Shown here: piece by piece, positions 35,347 to 45,604 of the stretch | Layout of the letters: the number at the start of each line of letters is the position of its first letter | Position numbering within the stretch: position 1 is the stretch's first letter | NCBI GenBank assembly: GCA_030686995.1 | Contig: CM060680.1 | Coordinates: 81,768,060-81,832,059 of the forward strand | Direction of reading: 5' to 3' | Length of the DNA: 64,000 nucleotides | Source of the DNA: Artemisia argyi | Taxonomy: Eukaryota; Streptophyta; Magnoliopsida; Asterales; Asteraceae | Position numbers and translations under genes: made by a program | The notes under the pieces: model-generated | What the model was told of the DNA's origin: nothing | The model's database searches: none | What the model saw: only the letters and a program-made list of their open reading frames with translations

Positions 35347-35358
35347 TTAGGGGGAGAT
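35347..35358 (+). other. Polypurine tract of the Copia-type element
   Basis: TTAGGGGGAGAT lies directly before the 3' LTR start TGTTAGGAATA at 35,359. Confidence 0.75.
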
Positions 35359-35752
35359 TGTTAGGAATATGAATATTCCTATAAAAGACTCGGTCACCTA
35401 AATGATGTAATAGCATTATGATAGCTCGTAGTTAGTTTATTTATTAGATTAGATATTATAGTAATAGTTTAGATATAGTCACACCGTGGAGGAAGGACGG
35501 GTCTTTACCCACTGTATACCTGATCCACAGCCCACAGGAGGGCGTATATTGTAATTGTATATATACCCCTTCCCACACAAGGGAAGGGTTGGTTGTTTCT
35601 AATAAAACACACACCTCATTAGGTGTTTCTCTCACTAGAACTTCCCACTCTCTCTATACTTTCTCTCTCTAACTCAACAATGAAGAAGATGTTCTTCCAC
35701 CATACTAGACCTCCCGAAACCACATGAATCAACATAATATTTCGACCCTACG
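35359..35752 (+). repeat. 3' LTR of the Copia-type element
   Basis: Same length as the 5' LTR. The final base is G where the 5' LTR has A. CCTTT (35,753-35,757) follows as target duplication. Confidence 0.88.
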
Positions 35753-35757
35753 CCTTT

Positions 35758-37391
35758 GTCTAAAGGCTCTTGAAGCATTGAAATAATTTAAGGAGGGGTT
35801 GGCTACTACATCGTTTCAAAAATCTCGTGAGAAATCAATGGCAGAATTACTTGCTGAAGAGCGAGATGCTAGAAACGAAATGAGCATGGAAGAATTACTT
35901 GCGGAGCAAAAAGCAGCTAAAATACGTGCCAATCTTCGCTATGCTGCTCTATATGATGACGATGATGACAGTGATGATGATGAAGATAACATTGTTATTA
36001 TTCAAAAAGATTCATCAGATTCATCTGTTGTGATTCCTTCCATGGAGAATCAGGGAGAAAATAATGTGACGAAGTCACTAGCCATTGATCAAATGGAACT
36101 TGAAAATTCCATAACTGCTAGTACTTCTAAACTCCCTCAGTCTATTGATATCACACCCGAAGTTCACACTCACTCTCCAAGCATGGGGGACGAGCATCTT
36201 GACACTGTTCCTGAAAAGGAATCGAACGAATTCATAAAGTCTAGTGTTGAGAACCTTGTCCCAATCCCAGGAGAGTCACAGGGAACTTTTGATCATGTGT
36301 GTGACCTACCTTCTCATCCTGAAAATCCAAAAGATCATTTTGAGACTTTCTCCGACTTTAATGATGATTGTACATCTTATGGAGAAGTTGAGTATGAAGA
36401 GGCACCACTGCCTTATTCTGATGTTGATCCTCTTATTGAGGAGTTCACAGATGAACTTACTCACATCAATCCACTCCCATTAAGAAGTGATGATGATCTG
36501 TTTGACCGTGAAGCCGATCTGGGAGAAACTGAAAATCTTTTAAACTCTAATCCCAACATCGAGCTTAGTACTTCACAAACTGATGAAAATTCTTTATCTT
36601 CTGGAGACATCAGTCATGTGGAAGGATTACCTTCTGAGCTAGTCAGCTTAGAAGAAGTGAATGATGAGACTGACATTGAAATCAAGGATGAAGCACTTCG
36701 TGCAACATTATTAAATGTCAATCTCCTCATTTCAAAAATCGAGGCTTTCAAAGAGAAACCTATTTCATCTCCTATCCTCATTAAGGATAGTGACATTTTC
36801 TCCGATGATCCTATTCCGGAGTTTGAAGCCTTTACTTTTGATCATATGGGAGAGAAGATTAGTGGCAGTACCACTTCTCATTCTCATAATTCTCTCCCCG
36901 ATTATGAATCATTTACCTTCGATGAGTTCTCCTGTAAACTCACGTACATCAATCCAGAATATGATTCATTCACATTCGAGGAGTTCTCCTGTGAATCCAC
37001 TCATATCATATCTCCACCGGAGTATGATAACTTCTACTTTGATCTAGACACACCCGGGATATGTCTTGATTACATGAGCTTAAATGATGTGATTCATGAT
37101 GATGAATCTATGAATTTTACTGAGGATGTTGATGAATTAGTTATGATGTTTATCATGACTTTCTTTCTCTTCTTCACCTACCAGGTGACTTCTCCTGTTC
37201 TTCACTCCTTCGGGAATGAAGACATTATCTTTGACCCCGGCATCACCGCTTATAGTTTATACTATTTAAAGCCGGGATTATATCTCATCGGTGTGGAACT
37301 TTCACGTGCTTCAAATGTTTGTCCAAACATCTTGAATGAAAGTCCGATGGAGATTGCTTCTTCCACTTCATGCTTCCCCATGAACCAATGA
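35758..37391 (+). pseudogene. Acidic C-terminal part of the gypsy-like element's protein
   Basis: The frame continues from 24,729 after removal of the nested element and one CCTTT copy. It meets a TAA at about 35,784-35,786 and is then open to 37,391 (530 codons from 35,799). It is very acidic (a run of Asp near 35,955-35,990), with KSMAELLAEERDARNEMS at the front, SMGDEHLDTVPEKE and EFIKSSVENLVP in the middle, repeated ESFTFDEFSC-type units near 36,905-37,045, and CPNILNESPMEI near the end. I recall the same motifs in many hypothetical proteins from Tanacetum. It shows no enzymatic domain. A capsid-like role is possible but unproven. With two stops and one insertion it is inactive here. Confidence 0.7.
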
Positions 37392-37614
37392 ATTCGAGGT
37401 CGAGTCAAGCTAGCGACTCGGTAAACAAAAACAGCAGCATGCTTATAGGGTTTTCACCCTAAGTGTGGGGGAGTTACCCCTGCTGTGGTTACCAATAAAG
37501 TGAAAAAAAAATAGTGTTTCCACATTTAGCTTGTAATGTTGCCCTTTTATGTTCAAAGAGTCTGCAGAATAGCAGGGACTTTGAATATTGAGGACAATAT
37601 TCAATTCTAAGTGT

Positions 37615-37634
37615 GGGGGGGGGGGGGGGGGGGG
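37615..37634 (+). repeat. G20 homopolymer in a polypurine-like context
   Basis: AAGTGT followed by 20 G. The AAGTGTGGGGG pattern also occurs near 37,459 and before the 3' LTR (38,183). The exact length is prone to sequencing error. Confidence 0.7.
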
Positions 37635-37740
37635 AATTCTAGCGAATTTTATCACATTTTACCATCTAGTACCCTCGTTTTTGGCAAAAAAAAATTTTTT
37701 TTCACTAAAGTTCAAAATTTTTTGTGGTTATCAGTCCGCC

Positions 37741-38160
37741 ATGTCTAAACGACAAAAGGATTGGCTAATCCAGGAGCAAACGGCTCTTGGTAAAGATATA
37801 TCGAATCCGTTGATGGCTTGCAATTTGCCCAAAATTGTATGGTACCTCAACTCGCCATATCCAAAAAAGTGAATGAGTTGGCTAGCCCGCAAGATTATTG
37901 GTTGTGGTATAGGCAGTGGAAAAACCATAATTGGTAATCAGCTCACCAAGATGTTGACTATTCTATCAAGAGTTGGCTAGTCCAGAAGCAAACGGCTTTT
38001 GGTAAAGACAAATCAAACCCGTTGACAGCTGGTGGCTTGCTCAAAATCACATGGTTATCAAGTGGACCATAGTTCTTACTTGAACTAATACATTTGGCTA
38101 CTCCAGAAGTGATGGCTTTTGGTAAAGAGTTTCAAATCCATTAAGTTTTTCTCAAAAGAT
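37741..38160 (+). repeat. Tandem repeat module shared with the SIRE-like Copia element
   Basis: Units of ~100 bp occur in the order A (GAGCAAACGGCTCTTGGTAAAG), B (GAGTTGGCTAGCCC), A and a shortened form (TTGGCTACTCCAGA). The minus-strand text of 14,540-14,965 shows the same order and spacing, including AAAATTGTATGG before GAGTTGGCTAGCCC and TTGGCTACTCCAGA near the end. The block sits between the last ORF and the polypurine tract. Partial reading frames encode WL(I/V)Q(E/K)QTAxGKDxSNPL peptides. Confidence 0.8.
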
Positions 38161-38180
38161 TGCTAGGGACTAGCAATAGT

Positions 38181-38194
38181 TTAGTGTGGGGGAT
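38181..38194 (+). other. Polypurine tract of the gypsy-like element
   Basis: TTAGTGTGGGGGAT directly precedes the 3' LTR start TGATGAG at 38,195. Confidence 0.7.
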
Positions 38195-41100
38195 TGATGA
38201 GTGTGTAAATACTCATCATTTTTATCGTATCTGAACTGCCAAAACATTCAAAAACAGTCAGAAATGCATCAAAATACAGAAATTATTCAAGGAATTGTGT
38301 TTTATATGTTTTAGATGCAAAATTTTTAAAAACAAATGAAAAACGAATAAAGTTTACATAATTGGCAGTTTCAGTCCCTCAAGTTTCATAAATTGACAAA
38401 ACTAGTCCCTGAAGGTTTAAAATGAAAGAAAAGTCAACCCAAGTCCTTTGGAATTCAAAAATTGTCAAAATAAGTCCTTGGGTGAAAAGTTTGAGAAAAT
38501 TACACTTTTACCCCTCAAGTTTCAAAATTGGCAAATTTAGTCCTCGGGTATTTTAAAATTGAAAATTATCATATTTTACCCTTGTACTATTCATTTATGA
38601 CATGTATGGTCCTTTTGATAACTTTTGGGAAATTACAGTTTCAACCCTTCTAGTTTCAGAAAATTGCATAAATGGTCCCGGGGGTTTAAAAATTGGAATT
38701 TAGCAACTTTGGTCCTTTGGTTATCACACATTGGCATGTTTAGTCCTTGAATATATTTTGTAAATTTGCTACAACAGGTCCCTATACTTTCAGTAAATTA
38801 CAAATTTGGCCCTTGTGCAATTTCAAACCAAACGGATCCATTATTATTTCCAAAACAACAATAAACCCAATCCACCCAAAACAAACCCACTTCCCATCCC
38901 TTTTCCCTGGTCCATTACCCCAGCCCAACCAAAGCCCAGTCCACTCCCCCTTTGTTAATAAAACACACCCGGTCAACATAGTTTGACCATCCTTCCCTCC
39001 TCACCCCGTGAACCCTACCCTGCTGCTACTTCTGCAACACCAAACACCATCATCACCTCTACCCTCCACTAACCCCTGCCACACTCACCTTTCCTCCACA
39101 ACACTCCAAACCTACACCCCCTGCTACAAGTTATCAGTCCCAAGTGGTAATACCCTTTTTCCCACCAAAACCCCAATTGAGGGTCAGGATCAAATGTATT
39201 CATCCAAGGGTGTAGAATGAAGATGGGAAAGTACATGGAGCAGGAAAGAGATGGAACCCTAATTTATTATTGTTAGTATAAATAGGTCAAGTGTAAGCCA
39301 TAATTTGGCAGTAGTTAAAGTAGTGTAAAAGTAGTTTTGGTTTAAGTTTTAAAAAGTATTGTTAGCCTCAAAGAAATTTCAGTTGTAATCTAATCTCTTT
39401 AAATTCAATGAAAGTCTAGATTTTCTTATTTCTTATCACTGTAGCAACTGCTTATCTAGTTCTGCTTATTGCCATTGCTTATTCCTGCTTATGAATTGTT
39501 AGTTTCTGCTTATTAGTGCTAGTTAACACTTATGAGGCTAGGTTGTAGATTTAAACTATTTATTATGCATCACTTATGAAACTGTGACTATTTGCTTAAT
39601 ATTGGCTTATTCTAGTTAGCTCATTTAGAATGCTTATTTCTGATCTTCATTTGTTCATCAGGTTCTAAGTAGTTTAGTTTAAGTAATTAGAGCTCAAAGC
39701 ATTGCCTAAACTTGTTTCTTTTCATAAAAAAATTGCAAACAGGTCACCTGCAGGGGTGTTTGGATGAACAAATTGGCTAAGCTCTTGTGAATTTTAGTGT
39801 GTCAAATCAGTTAAGGATTCACTCTCAGGGTCAAGTTAGGGCAATCAAACTTTAAACATAGGTAGTTTTAGAGCAAAAGTCAAAATTTAGCTTTGATTCC
39901 TCATTCATGTATACCTGCTAGGATTTTAGAGTACATAATCTTCATATAGGTATAAAATATGTTAAGTTAGTTTGATTTAGTCTTAATATAACTTAGTATA
40001 GTTACATTAGTCATCTAGTATCTTTCAAAATTTGTTTTAGTCAAACTTGTAGATCTTTAAAAAAGTCAAAATAGTTTGTAACTGTCAAAATGGGACGAAA
40101 CACCAGATCTTGTGTAGGCTTAGATTTTGCTTGGGAATGATTAAATCTTGTTGTTCCATGTTCATTTGGTGCGTGTGAATCTGAATCAACAGAAAAATTT
40201 AACTTTTGAATTCATTTGCTTATCGAAATTTAGTTACAAAGTTACTCATTTGGTTGTTTGTTTCCCATGCATCAAAGCTTTTTGCTTGACTGACCCATTT
40301 TCCTCAAGTCATAACTAGTCCAATTTGTGAGGTTTCTGCTTGACATTTGCTGTATCGGGGAGGCCACAGTACTGGCTTGATGATTATGTAATTTGTTTGC
40401 ACTAAATTGCTCGTTTGCTTAGCTTATTTCTCCCACCAAAGTAACCCCCTAGCTGCTGTTCGGCTGCTACATCAGTAGCAGCCTTTCTTGTTGATTTTTT
40501 TTTGTTTTGCTTGTGATTGCTTGTTTAATTGTTACCATTAGATTATTTGTGTTACTTGTGATTGAGATCGTTTGTCCTTGGTTTATTCTAGCTTATATGA
40601 TCATTTAGCTAGCTCCTATATGTCAATATCTCACCATTTGAACTCATGTTCACAACTGATTCAGCAGCCATAAGCCATTCCCACCGCCCCTTAGTATAGT
40701 ATTTTTCATTGATTCATCTTTGTCCCTTTTGCTTTAGAAGTTGGTTTGCAAATAGTTTGACAGGGTGACTTCATGCTCCTATTTTTGTTGTAATTTTATG
40801 ATTTTTTTTGTTAGCTTATTAGGCCACCAAACTTGCCCCATCAGCCCACTACCCCATTTGCAGCCTTAGTACATCAGTTAGCTAGTTTGCTTGTTAGGAT
40901 TTTAGACACTGCTTATCCTCTGCTCCTTTGGTGCTTTTTAGGTATCCCTAGTTGCCATAAGCTTATACTCCACCTAGTTTAGTTTGTAGCAGCTCATTGG
41001 TTAGCTTTTTGACTTTGAATTCCCCTTCTTAGCTTATTGCTCACTCTGCTGCTACTAAGCTTGTTTGATTCCTGTTTCTAGCTTGTTTTCACCTAAGTTT

Positions 41101-42582
41101 GCTTATGGTTGACTGCCTAAGCTTGTTTGTGAGCCGTGTTCCTTTAATTAGAGCTTGTGGACTAATCTGTTGCTTATGGCATAATCAAAATTTCTCATTT
41201 TAGGATTAAACCATTCTGCTGCTGTATATAAGCCCATTCTCTTTGGCTTATTGTTATCTACCCAGTGGACCCCACCCTCAGTATTTTGGATTTTTAGATA
41301 GCTTGTTAGTAGAGCTTTTGATATCTAGGCTTATTTTAAACTTTAGCTTATTTGCCCCTTGCTTATTTAAGCCCCCAAGTTACCCCCCCCCCCCCCCTAG
41401 TTGTTTGTTTCTGCTATTGGCTCAGTAGGATCTGAGCTTGTTTGGTTGTTGATTTCCCTTGGTCCTAGTCTATGTAGTTGTTGTTTTAAGCTTATATATG
41501 CTCAATTGTGATTGTGTTTGCATATGCTTGTTTGAGTTTTGTGCTTGTGATCAAATTGCTAGCTGCTACTCACTTTGGCTCATAAAACATCAACCATCAC
41601 CACTGTCGGTGATTAAGCTCTCCACTGAGCTTATTGTTGTGATTTAAAATAGTTGTTTTCACAAAACTTGCACATTTTCAGTAGTAAAATAGTTTGGTGA
41701 AAGAAAAAAATCAAAAATATAATATTAGTGATAGCTTCTATTTAATAGGATTTATTTTTTTTAAATTTTCTTTTAGCTTATTAATAAGCACTTTTTCATT
41801 TTTATAATTTTCTTAGATTTCTTTTATGTTAAAGTAATTGTAGGAATTTTTTCAGATTTTTATCCTTTTATTTAGTATTTATTATAATTAATATTAGTTT
41901 AATAATAATTAAGTAATATTAGTTAATTAAATAGGTTTATTAATTTTTATTTAACAACAGTACTTTTTTATATTTTTTCTAGGTTTTATATATCATAAAA
42001 TAATTTTAGGAAATTTTTCATAATTTTCACTATTCATTTTCTATTTTTCTTAATTTTAATTAGTTTAAAGTAATTAATAAATAGTAATTAATTAATAATA
42101 AATAGAGAATAAATAAGAAAAATATATTTTTAGTTTTGAAATTACTTTTATATTATTTTAGAATTTTTAGAATTAAATTTTCATTTTTTCTAGCTTAAAT
42201 TCATAATTAGTGTATTTTAAATATTATTAATTAATCCCCTTGTGGCCATGGAGGTTCACCTGCGCCGACTCCGGGCTATCCAAAAGGGTAGTAGTGTAAA
42301 AATTTATTTTCTTTTTCTAAAAATTTTCTTTTATCATTAGGATTGTAAAAATGTAATTTTCATATCCGTAGGTAGTTTATTTTACAAAACTCGCATTTTA
42401 TTTCGTACGCTAACGTAATTTTAAATCAAACGAACGCGTTTTTAGACTTAGCTCACGTTTTTAGTATATCTGATCATCAGTAATTGTTTATATACTGTTT
42501 CTAAGTTATTTTTATTCCTCATATCTTAGTGTAATCATTCAAAACCCTTATTACCCCTTTCCTGTTCAGAATCACCCGATCA
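38195..42582 (+). repeat. 3' LTR of the gypsy-like element
   Basis: It aligns to 18,907-23,238 end to end. Differences include a ~13 bp insertion (GCCATTGCTTATT) near 39,470, a C15 run at 41,383-41,397 (C6 in the 5' LTR), and a ~56 bp GC-rich block at 42,236-42,291 replacing ~25 bp of AT-rich sequence. It ends CCCGATCA, followed by the target duplication CTTGC. Confidence 0.85.
42236..42291. other. GC-rich filler DNA in the 3' LTR
   Basis: The block opens CCCCTTGTGGCCATGGAGG and ends CTATCCAAAAGGGTAG in the middle of a 70-80% AT region. It is absent from the 5' LTR. No duplication flanks it, which fits a templated insertion during break repair. One frame encodes a Pro/Gly-rich peptide, so the donor may have been genic. 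Confidence 0.7.
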
Positions 42583-42587
42583 CTTGC

Positions 42588-42680
42588 CCAAGGAAGCAAG
42601 CTTCTTTTGATGACAAAAGAAAGATTGCTCAGAAGGGAAAGCAGAGCTATGAGGGCAAAGGAAAAAGGCCTATGGAGTAA
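42588..42680 (+). pseudogene. Antisense ORF of the SIRE-like element, 3' piece (30 codons plus stop)
   Basis: This restores the frame broken at 18,906: Cys-Pro is recreated across the junction once one CTTGC copy is removed, and the frame ends at TAA 42,678-42,680. The tail is basic (KRKIAQKGK, KGKGKRP). The combined protein would be 144 residues. A GT-rich 3' UTR and an AATAAA follow. The stop lies 222 bp from the convergent end of pol at 42,903. Confidence 0.6.
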
Positions 42681-42819
42681 GGTGTGTGGGTATGATAAGT
42701 AAGTTGTGTTGTGGTAGTTGTTTGTATGTGTTGTGAGTGTCTGTGGTTCAACTCTGTCAGTGTCATGGTGGTCTGTATCGTTGTGGAACTGTTTTATGTA
42801 ATTTGATCTTTGAATAATG

Positions 42820-42825
42820 AATAAA
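42820..42825 (+). terminator. Poly(A) signal for the antisense ORF
   Basis: AATAAA lies 140 bp after the antisense ORF stop, preceded by TTTTATGTAATTTG, a TGTA-type far-upstream element. It ends before the convergent pol ORF. Confidence 0.5.
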
Positions 42826-42902
42826 GTACTCTTATTTTGAGTGATACATGTAGCCTCCCCTCAAATAATGACTAACTACTAATGCCTCCCCTCAAAAGTA
42901 GC

Positions 42903-44010
42903 TTAATTATTAATCATACCAATACTCATAACTAAAAAAGTGAATCTTGAAACATCAAAACCTTTTGTGAGTAGGTCTGCTACATTATCATCAGTATGGA
43001 CTTTGACCACATTGATAAGCCTATGCTCATAGCAGTCTCTTATAAAATGATGCCTAATCTGAATGTGCTTTGTCTTGGAATGATAAACTGGATTCTTCAC
43101 AATACAGATAGTACTCTCATTATCAATATTGATAGGAGTATTCTTGAAGTTGAATCCATAATCCAAAAGCTGATTTTGCAACCAAAGTACTTGTGCACAA
43201 CAACTTGCAGCAGCTACATACTCTGCTTCTGTGGAAGATGTTGCTGCAATTGTTTGCTTTTTGCATTGCCATGAGACTAATCTACTTCCAAGGTACTGAC
43301 ACCCTCCAGTTGTGGATCTTTTGTCATAGTTATCTCCAGCATAATCACTATCTGAAAAGGCTTGTAGATGAAAAGGGGACTCCCTAGGATACCATAATCC
43401 TAGCTTAGGTTGTTGCCTAAGGTATCTAAAAATCCTTTTGACAGCATTCAAGTGTGATACCTTGGGATGAACTTGATGTCTTGCACATAAACACACAGCA
43501 AAAGTAATGTCAGGCCTAAATGCAGTTAAATACATGAGACATCCAATCATAGACCTGTATAATTTGACATCAACTTCTTCTCCTTCTTCATCTTTTCCCA
43601 AAGGTTTGTTAGTATCCACAGGTGTAGATGTAGGCTTAACAGTTGTGAAATTGAATCTCTTAAGAATGTCTGCAACATACTTATCTTGACTAATGAAGAT
43701 TCCACTGCTTGATTGTTGCACTTGAAGTCCCAAGAAGAATGTTAATTCTCCCATTGAACTCATCTGAAATTCTTTTTGTATAAGATCTTCAAATTCCTTA
43801 ACCATAGATTGCTTAGTAGCACCAAAAATAATATCATCTACATAAACTTGGACAATCATGATATCCTTCTTCTCTCTTTTGATGAACAAAGTCTTGTCAA
43901 TGGCTCCTCTCCTATAACCATGCTGTAATAAGAAATTTGAAAGTCTTTCATACCATGCTCTTGGAGCTTGATGAAGGCCATACAGAGCCTTGATCACCTT
44001 GTAGACTTTG
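42903..44010 (-). pseudogene. SIRE-like pol: reverse transcriptase C-terminal half and RNase H
   Basis: The minus-strand frame begins at the Athila-like junction (VYKVIKALYGLHQAPRAWY) and ends at the TAA at 42,903. It carries the RT catalytic YVDDIIFG, the FLGLQV motif, and the Copia RNase H features SDSDYAGD, STEAEYVAAASCC and the terminal KHIQIRHHFIRD region. This piece is uninterrupted, but separated from the rest of RT by 7.7 kb of inserted DNA. In element sense the upstream half ends at 51,731. Confidence 0.9.
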
Positions 44011-45429
44011 TGATGAGGCGAAAAATGAACCATTTTTAGGGGGTCATTTAAGCCGGAATTGGAATTTATTTGATCAAATATTGCCCTAAATCGTTCCTTT
44101 TGAGATTTTAGGTACTTTGGGAGTGAATTCTGGAAAAGGAAGCATTTTGGACGTTTTTGGAGCATAAAAGTAAAGAAAACGGCAAAGACTTAATTTTCCT
44201 TGCTGGGAACAGTACCTGACGGCGTCAAGAAGGAATTTTTGACGACGTCAAAAGCAAAATGGATGACGACCCAGAGAAAACGTGACGGCGTCAGAAGTAG
44301 GGCGTCAAGAGTAAATTTGGTGACGGCCTGGAGCAGAATTACACATGACGGCGTCACCCATGGATCTAGGCAGTCCGAGAACTTTATTGGCGGCGAGATG
44401 ACGGCGTCAGATTTTTCCTCTTGACGCCGTCACCTCACAGAAACTATATATACTTTTCTATTTTTCATTCATTAAGAGAGGAACTTGTGTGGAGAATACT
44501 AGGGCTGAACCTAATAAACCCTAGGTCATTTGTAACAGTATTTTCAAGGGTTTTCACCCCTTGAAACCTTTCATGTTCAATTAAGATAAGTCTTCTTTCA
44601 ATTCATTCAATATGTCTATGTGTTGTTTGAATATATCTTATGCTTGTCTTGATTATAACATGCTAGGCTAGATCTTTCATGTGTTTGCTTAGATGTGAAA
44701 CCTAGATGTTGATTATAGGTTGATTGCTTGTTTATAGTTGTAATGGATGAATGATTTCAATGTTAGGCTTAAGAAAACTGGCGGATCTCTATTGTGTAAC
44801 TTGCTTGAACGTCTTAAGAAACATGAACCGATATGTACTAGGTTTTTATGGTTGTATTTAATGCATGAGCGAATTCTAGTGATCCCATGTTAGGAGCTTC
44901 TTAGCCGGCTCGACATAGGAGTGAAGTAGGAGCTTATAGGATTGGGGAAGTAAGTACGCCACCCCATGAATGGTATTAAGGAATACAATCCGTCATCCAC
45001 GCAACTGTAACAAATAATTAACCTGTAAAAGATATCTAGGGAGTAGTGAAATCTAAGTAAACACAATTCTCCCATATATTGCTCACACCACTACCTTAAT
45101 TTAGTTTATTTTCATTTTTGTTATTTTATTTTGATTGCATCGTAGTCATTGGGTTAGTTGACTAGCAACTAATTCCGCCCACTCCTTAAAAAACCGAGAT
45201 TTTTATTTGTTTTTATAAAATATAAAAAATACAAAAAGAATCATCCCTCACCTCTAGACCTATTTCTTAGGTTTTCTAATCCTAGCGACACTATTCCTGA
45301 GTTGAACGATCAATCCCCCGGTACTTGTCACTATACTATACTACAACGATCAGGTACACTTCCTGGTGGGGGTTGTAAGTTTCTCGAGATCCCTCGAGAG
45401 GTAAAGCCTGGTGCAATTCCCACGCATCA
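44011..45429 (+). repeat. 5' LTR of the Athila-like element
   Basis: TATATATA lies at 44,445-44,452, with six TGACG-N-CGTCA palindromes just upstream. By eye about 20 substitutions separate its first ~520 bp from the 3' LTR, many of them CpG transitions. Confidence 0.88.
44217..44432 (+). promoter_or_regulatory. Six TGACG-N-CGTCA palindromes upstream of the LTR TATA box
   Basis: Copies lie at 44217-44227, 44240-44250, 44283-44293, 44346-44356, 44399-44409 and 44422-44432; extra half-sites are near 44263, 44302 and 44322. TGACG and CGTCA are the core of as-1/CRE-type sites bound by plant bZIP (TGA) factors. The last palindrome ends 12 bp before the TATA box. Density and position suggest an LTR enhancer. 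In the 3' LTR three of the six are destroyed by substitutions. Confidence 0.65.
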
Positions 45430-45435
45430 AGTTTT

Positions 45436-45452
45436 TGGCGCCGCAGCCCGGG
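45436..45452 (+). other. Primer binding site of the Athila-like element (tRNA-Asp type)
   Basis: TGGCGCCGCAGCCCGGG, 6 bp after the LTR end. Confidence 0.75.
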
Positions 45453-45604
45453 AAATAGTTATTGTCTAGGTTAGAATTTCTTTTTATTAGGTCTACTTGC
45501 TAGATTCCTTTCTAGTAAGATTTTATATTATTATTTTTTTTTAGGTTCTCTTTAGTCTATCTTATTTCTCGTGTCTTTGTTCGTAATCTTTACCATCCGA
45601 CATC

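Larger units (their letters stand above)
24730..35752 (+). mobile_element. Copia-type LTR element without readable pol, 11.0 kb
   Basis: LTRs of 394 bp (24,730-25,123; 35,359-35,752) start TGTTAGGAATA and end CGACCCTACA/G. By eye they differ at five positions. The target duplication is CCTTT (24,725-24,729 and 35,753-35,757). The primer site TGGTATCAAGAGCC follows the 5' LTR by 2 bp, and GCTTAGGGGGAGAT precedes the 3' LTR. No gag, protease, integrase or RT motif is readable in the 10.2 kb interior, which consists of repeats, so this is a large non-autonomous (LARD-like) element. The Met-initiator-type PBS suggests Copia; the superfamily is inferred. Confidence 0.85.
18907..42582 (+). mobile_element. 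Gypsy-like (Athila/Tat-type PBS) non-autonomous LTR retrotransposon, 23.7 kb with a nested Copia-type element
   Basis: LTRs begin TGATGAGTGTG (18,907 and 38,195) and end CCCGATCA (23,238 and 42,582). The target duplication CTTGC sits at 18,902-18,906 and 42,583-42,587. A TGGCGCCGCTGCTGGGG primer site at 23,389 points to an Athila/Tat-like gypsy element. The internal region encodes only one Zn-knuckle-like/glutamate-rich protein, with no protease, RT or integrase, so the element is non-autonomous. It interrupts the antisense ORF of the SIRE-like element. Without the nested 11 kb element it would be about 12.6 kb. Confidence 0.88.

Noticed and set aside
42236..42291. A short transposon or organellar insertion
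   Set aside because: No terminal repeats or target duplication, and I cannot identify an organellar source by eye; left as filler DNA.
44200..44424. 74-codon frame in the Athila-like LTR (also at 50,493)
   Set aside because: It overlaps the bZIP-palindrome array and TATA region; it is repeated because the LTR is.
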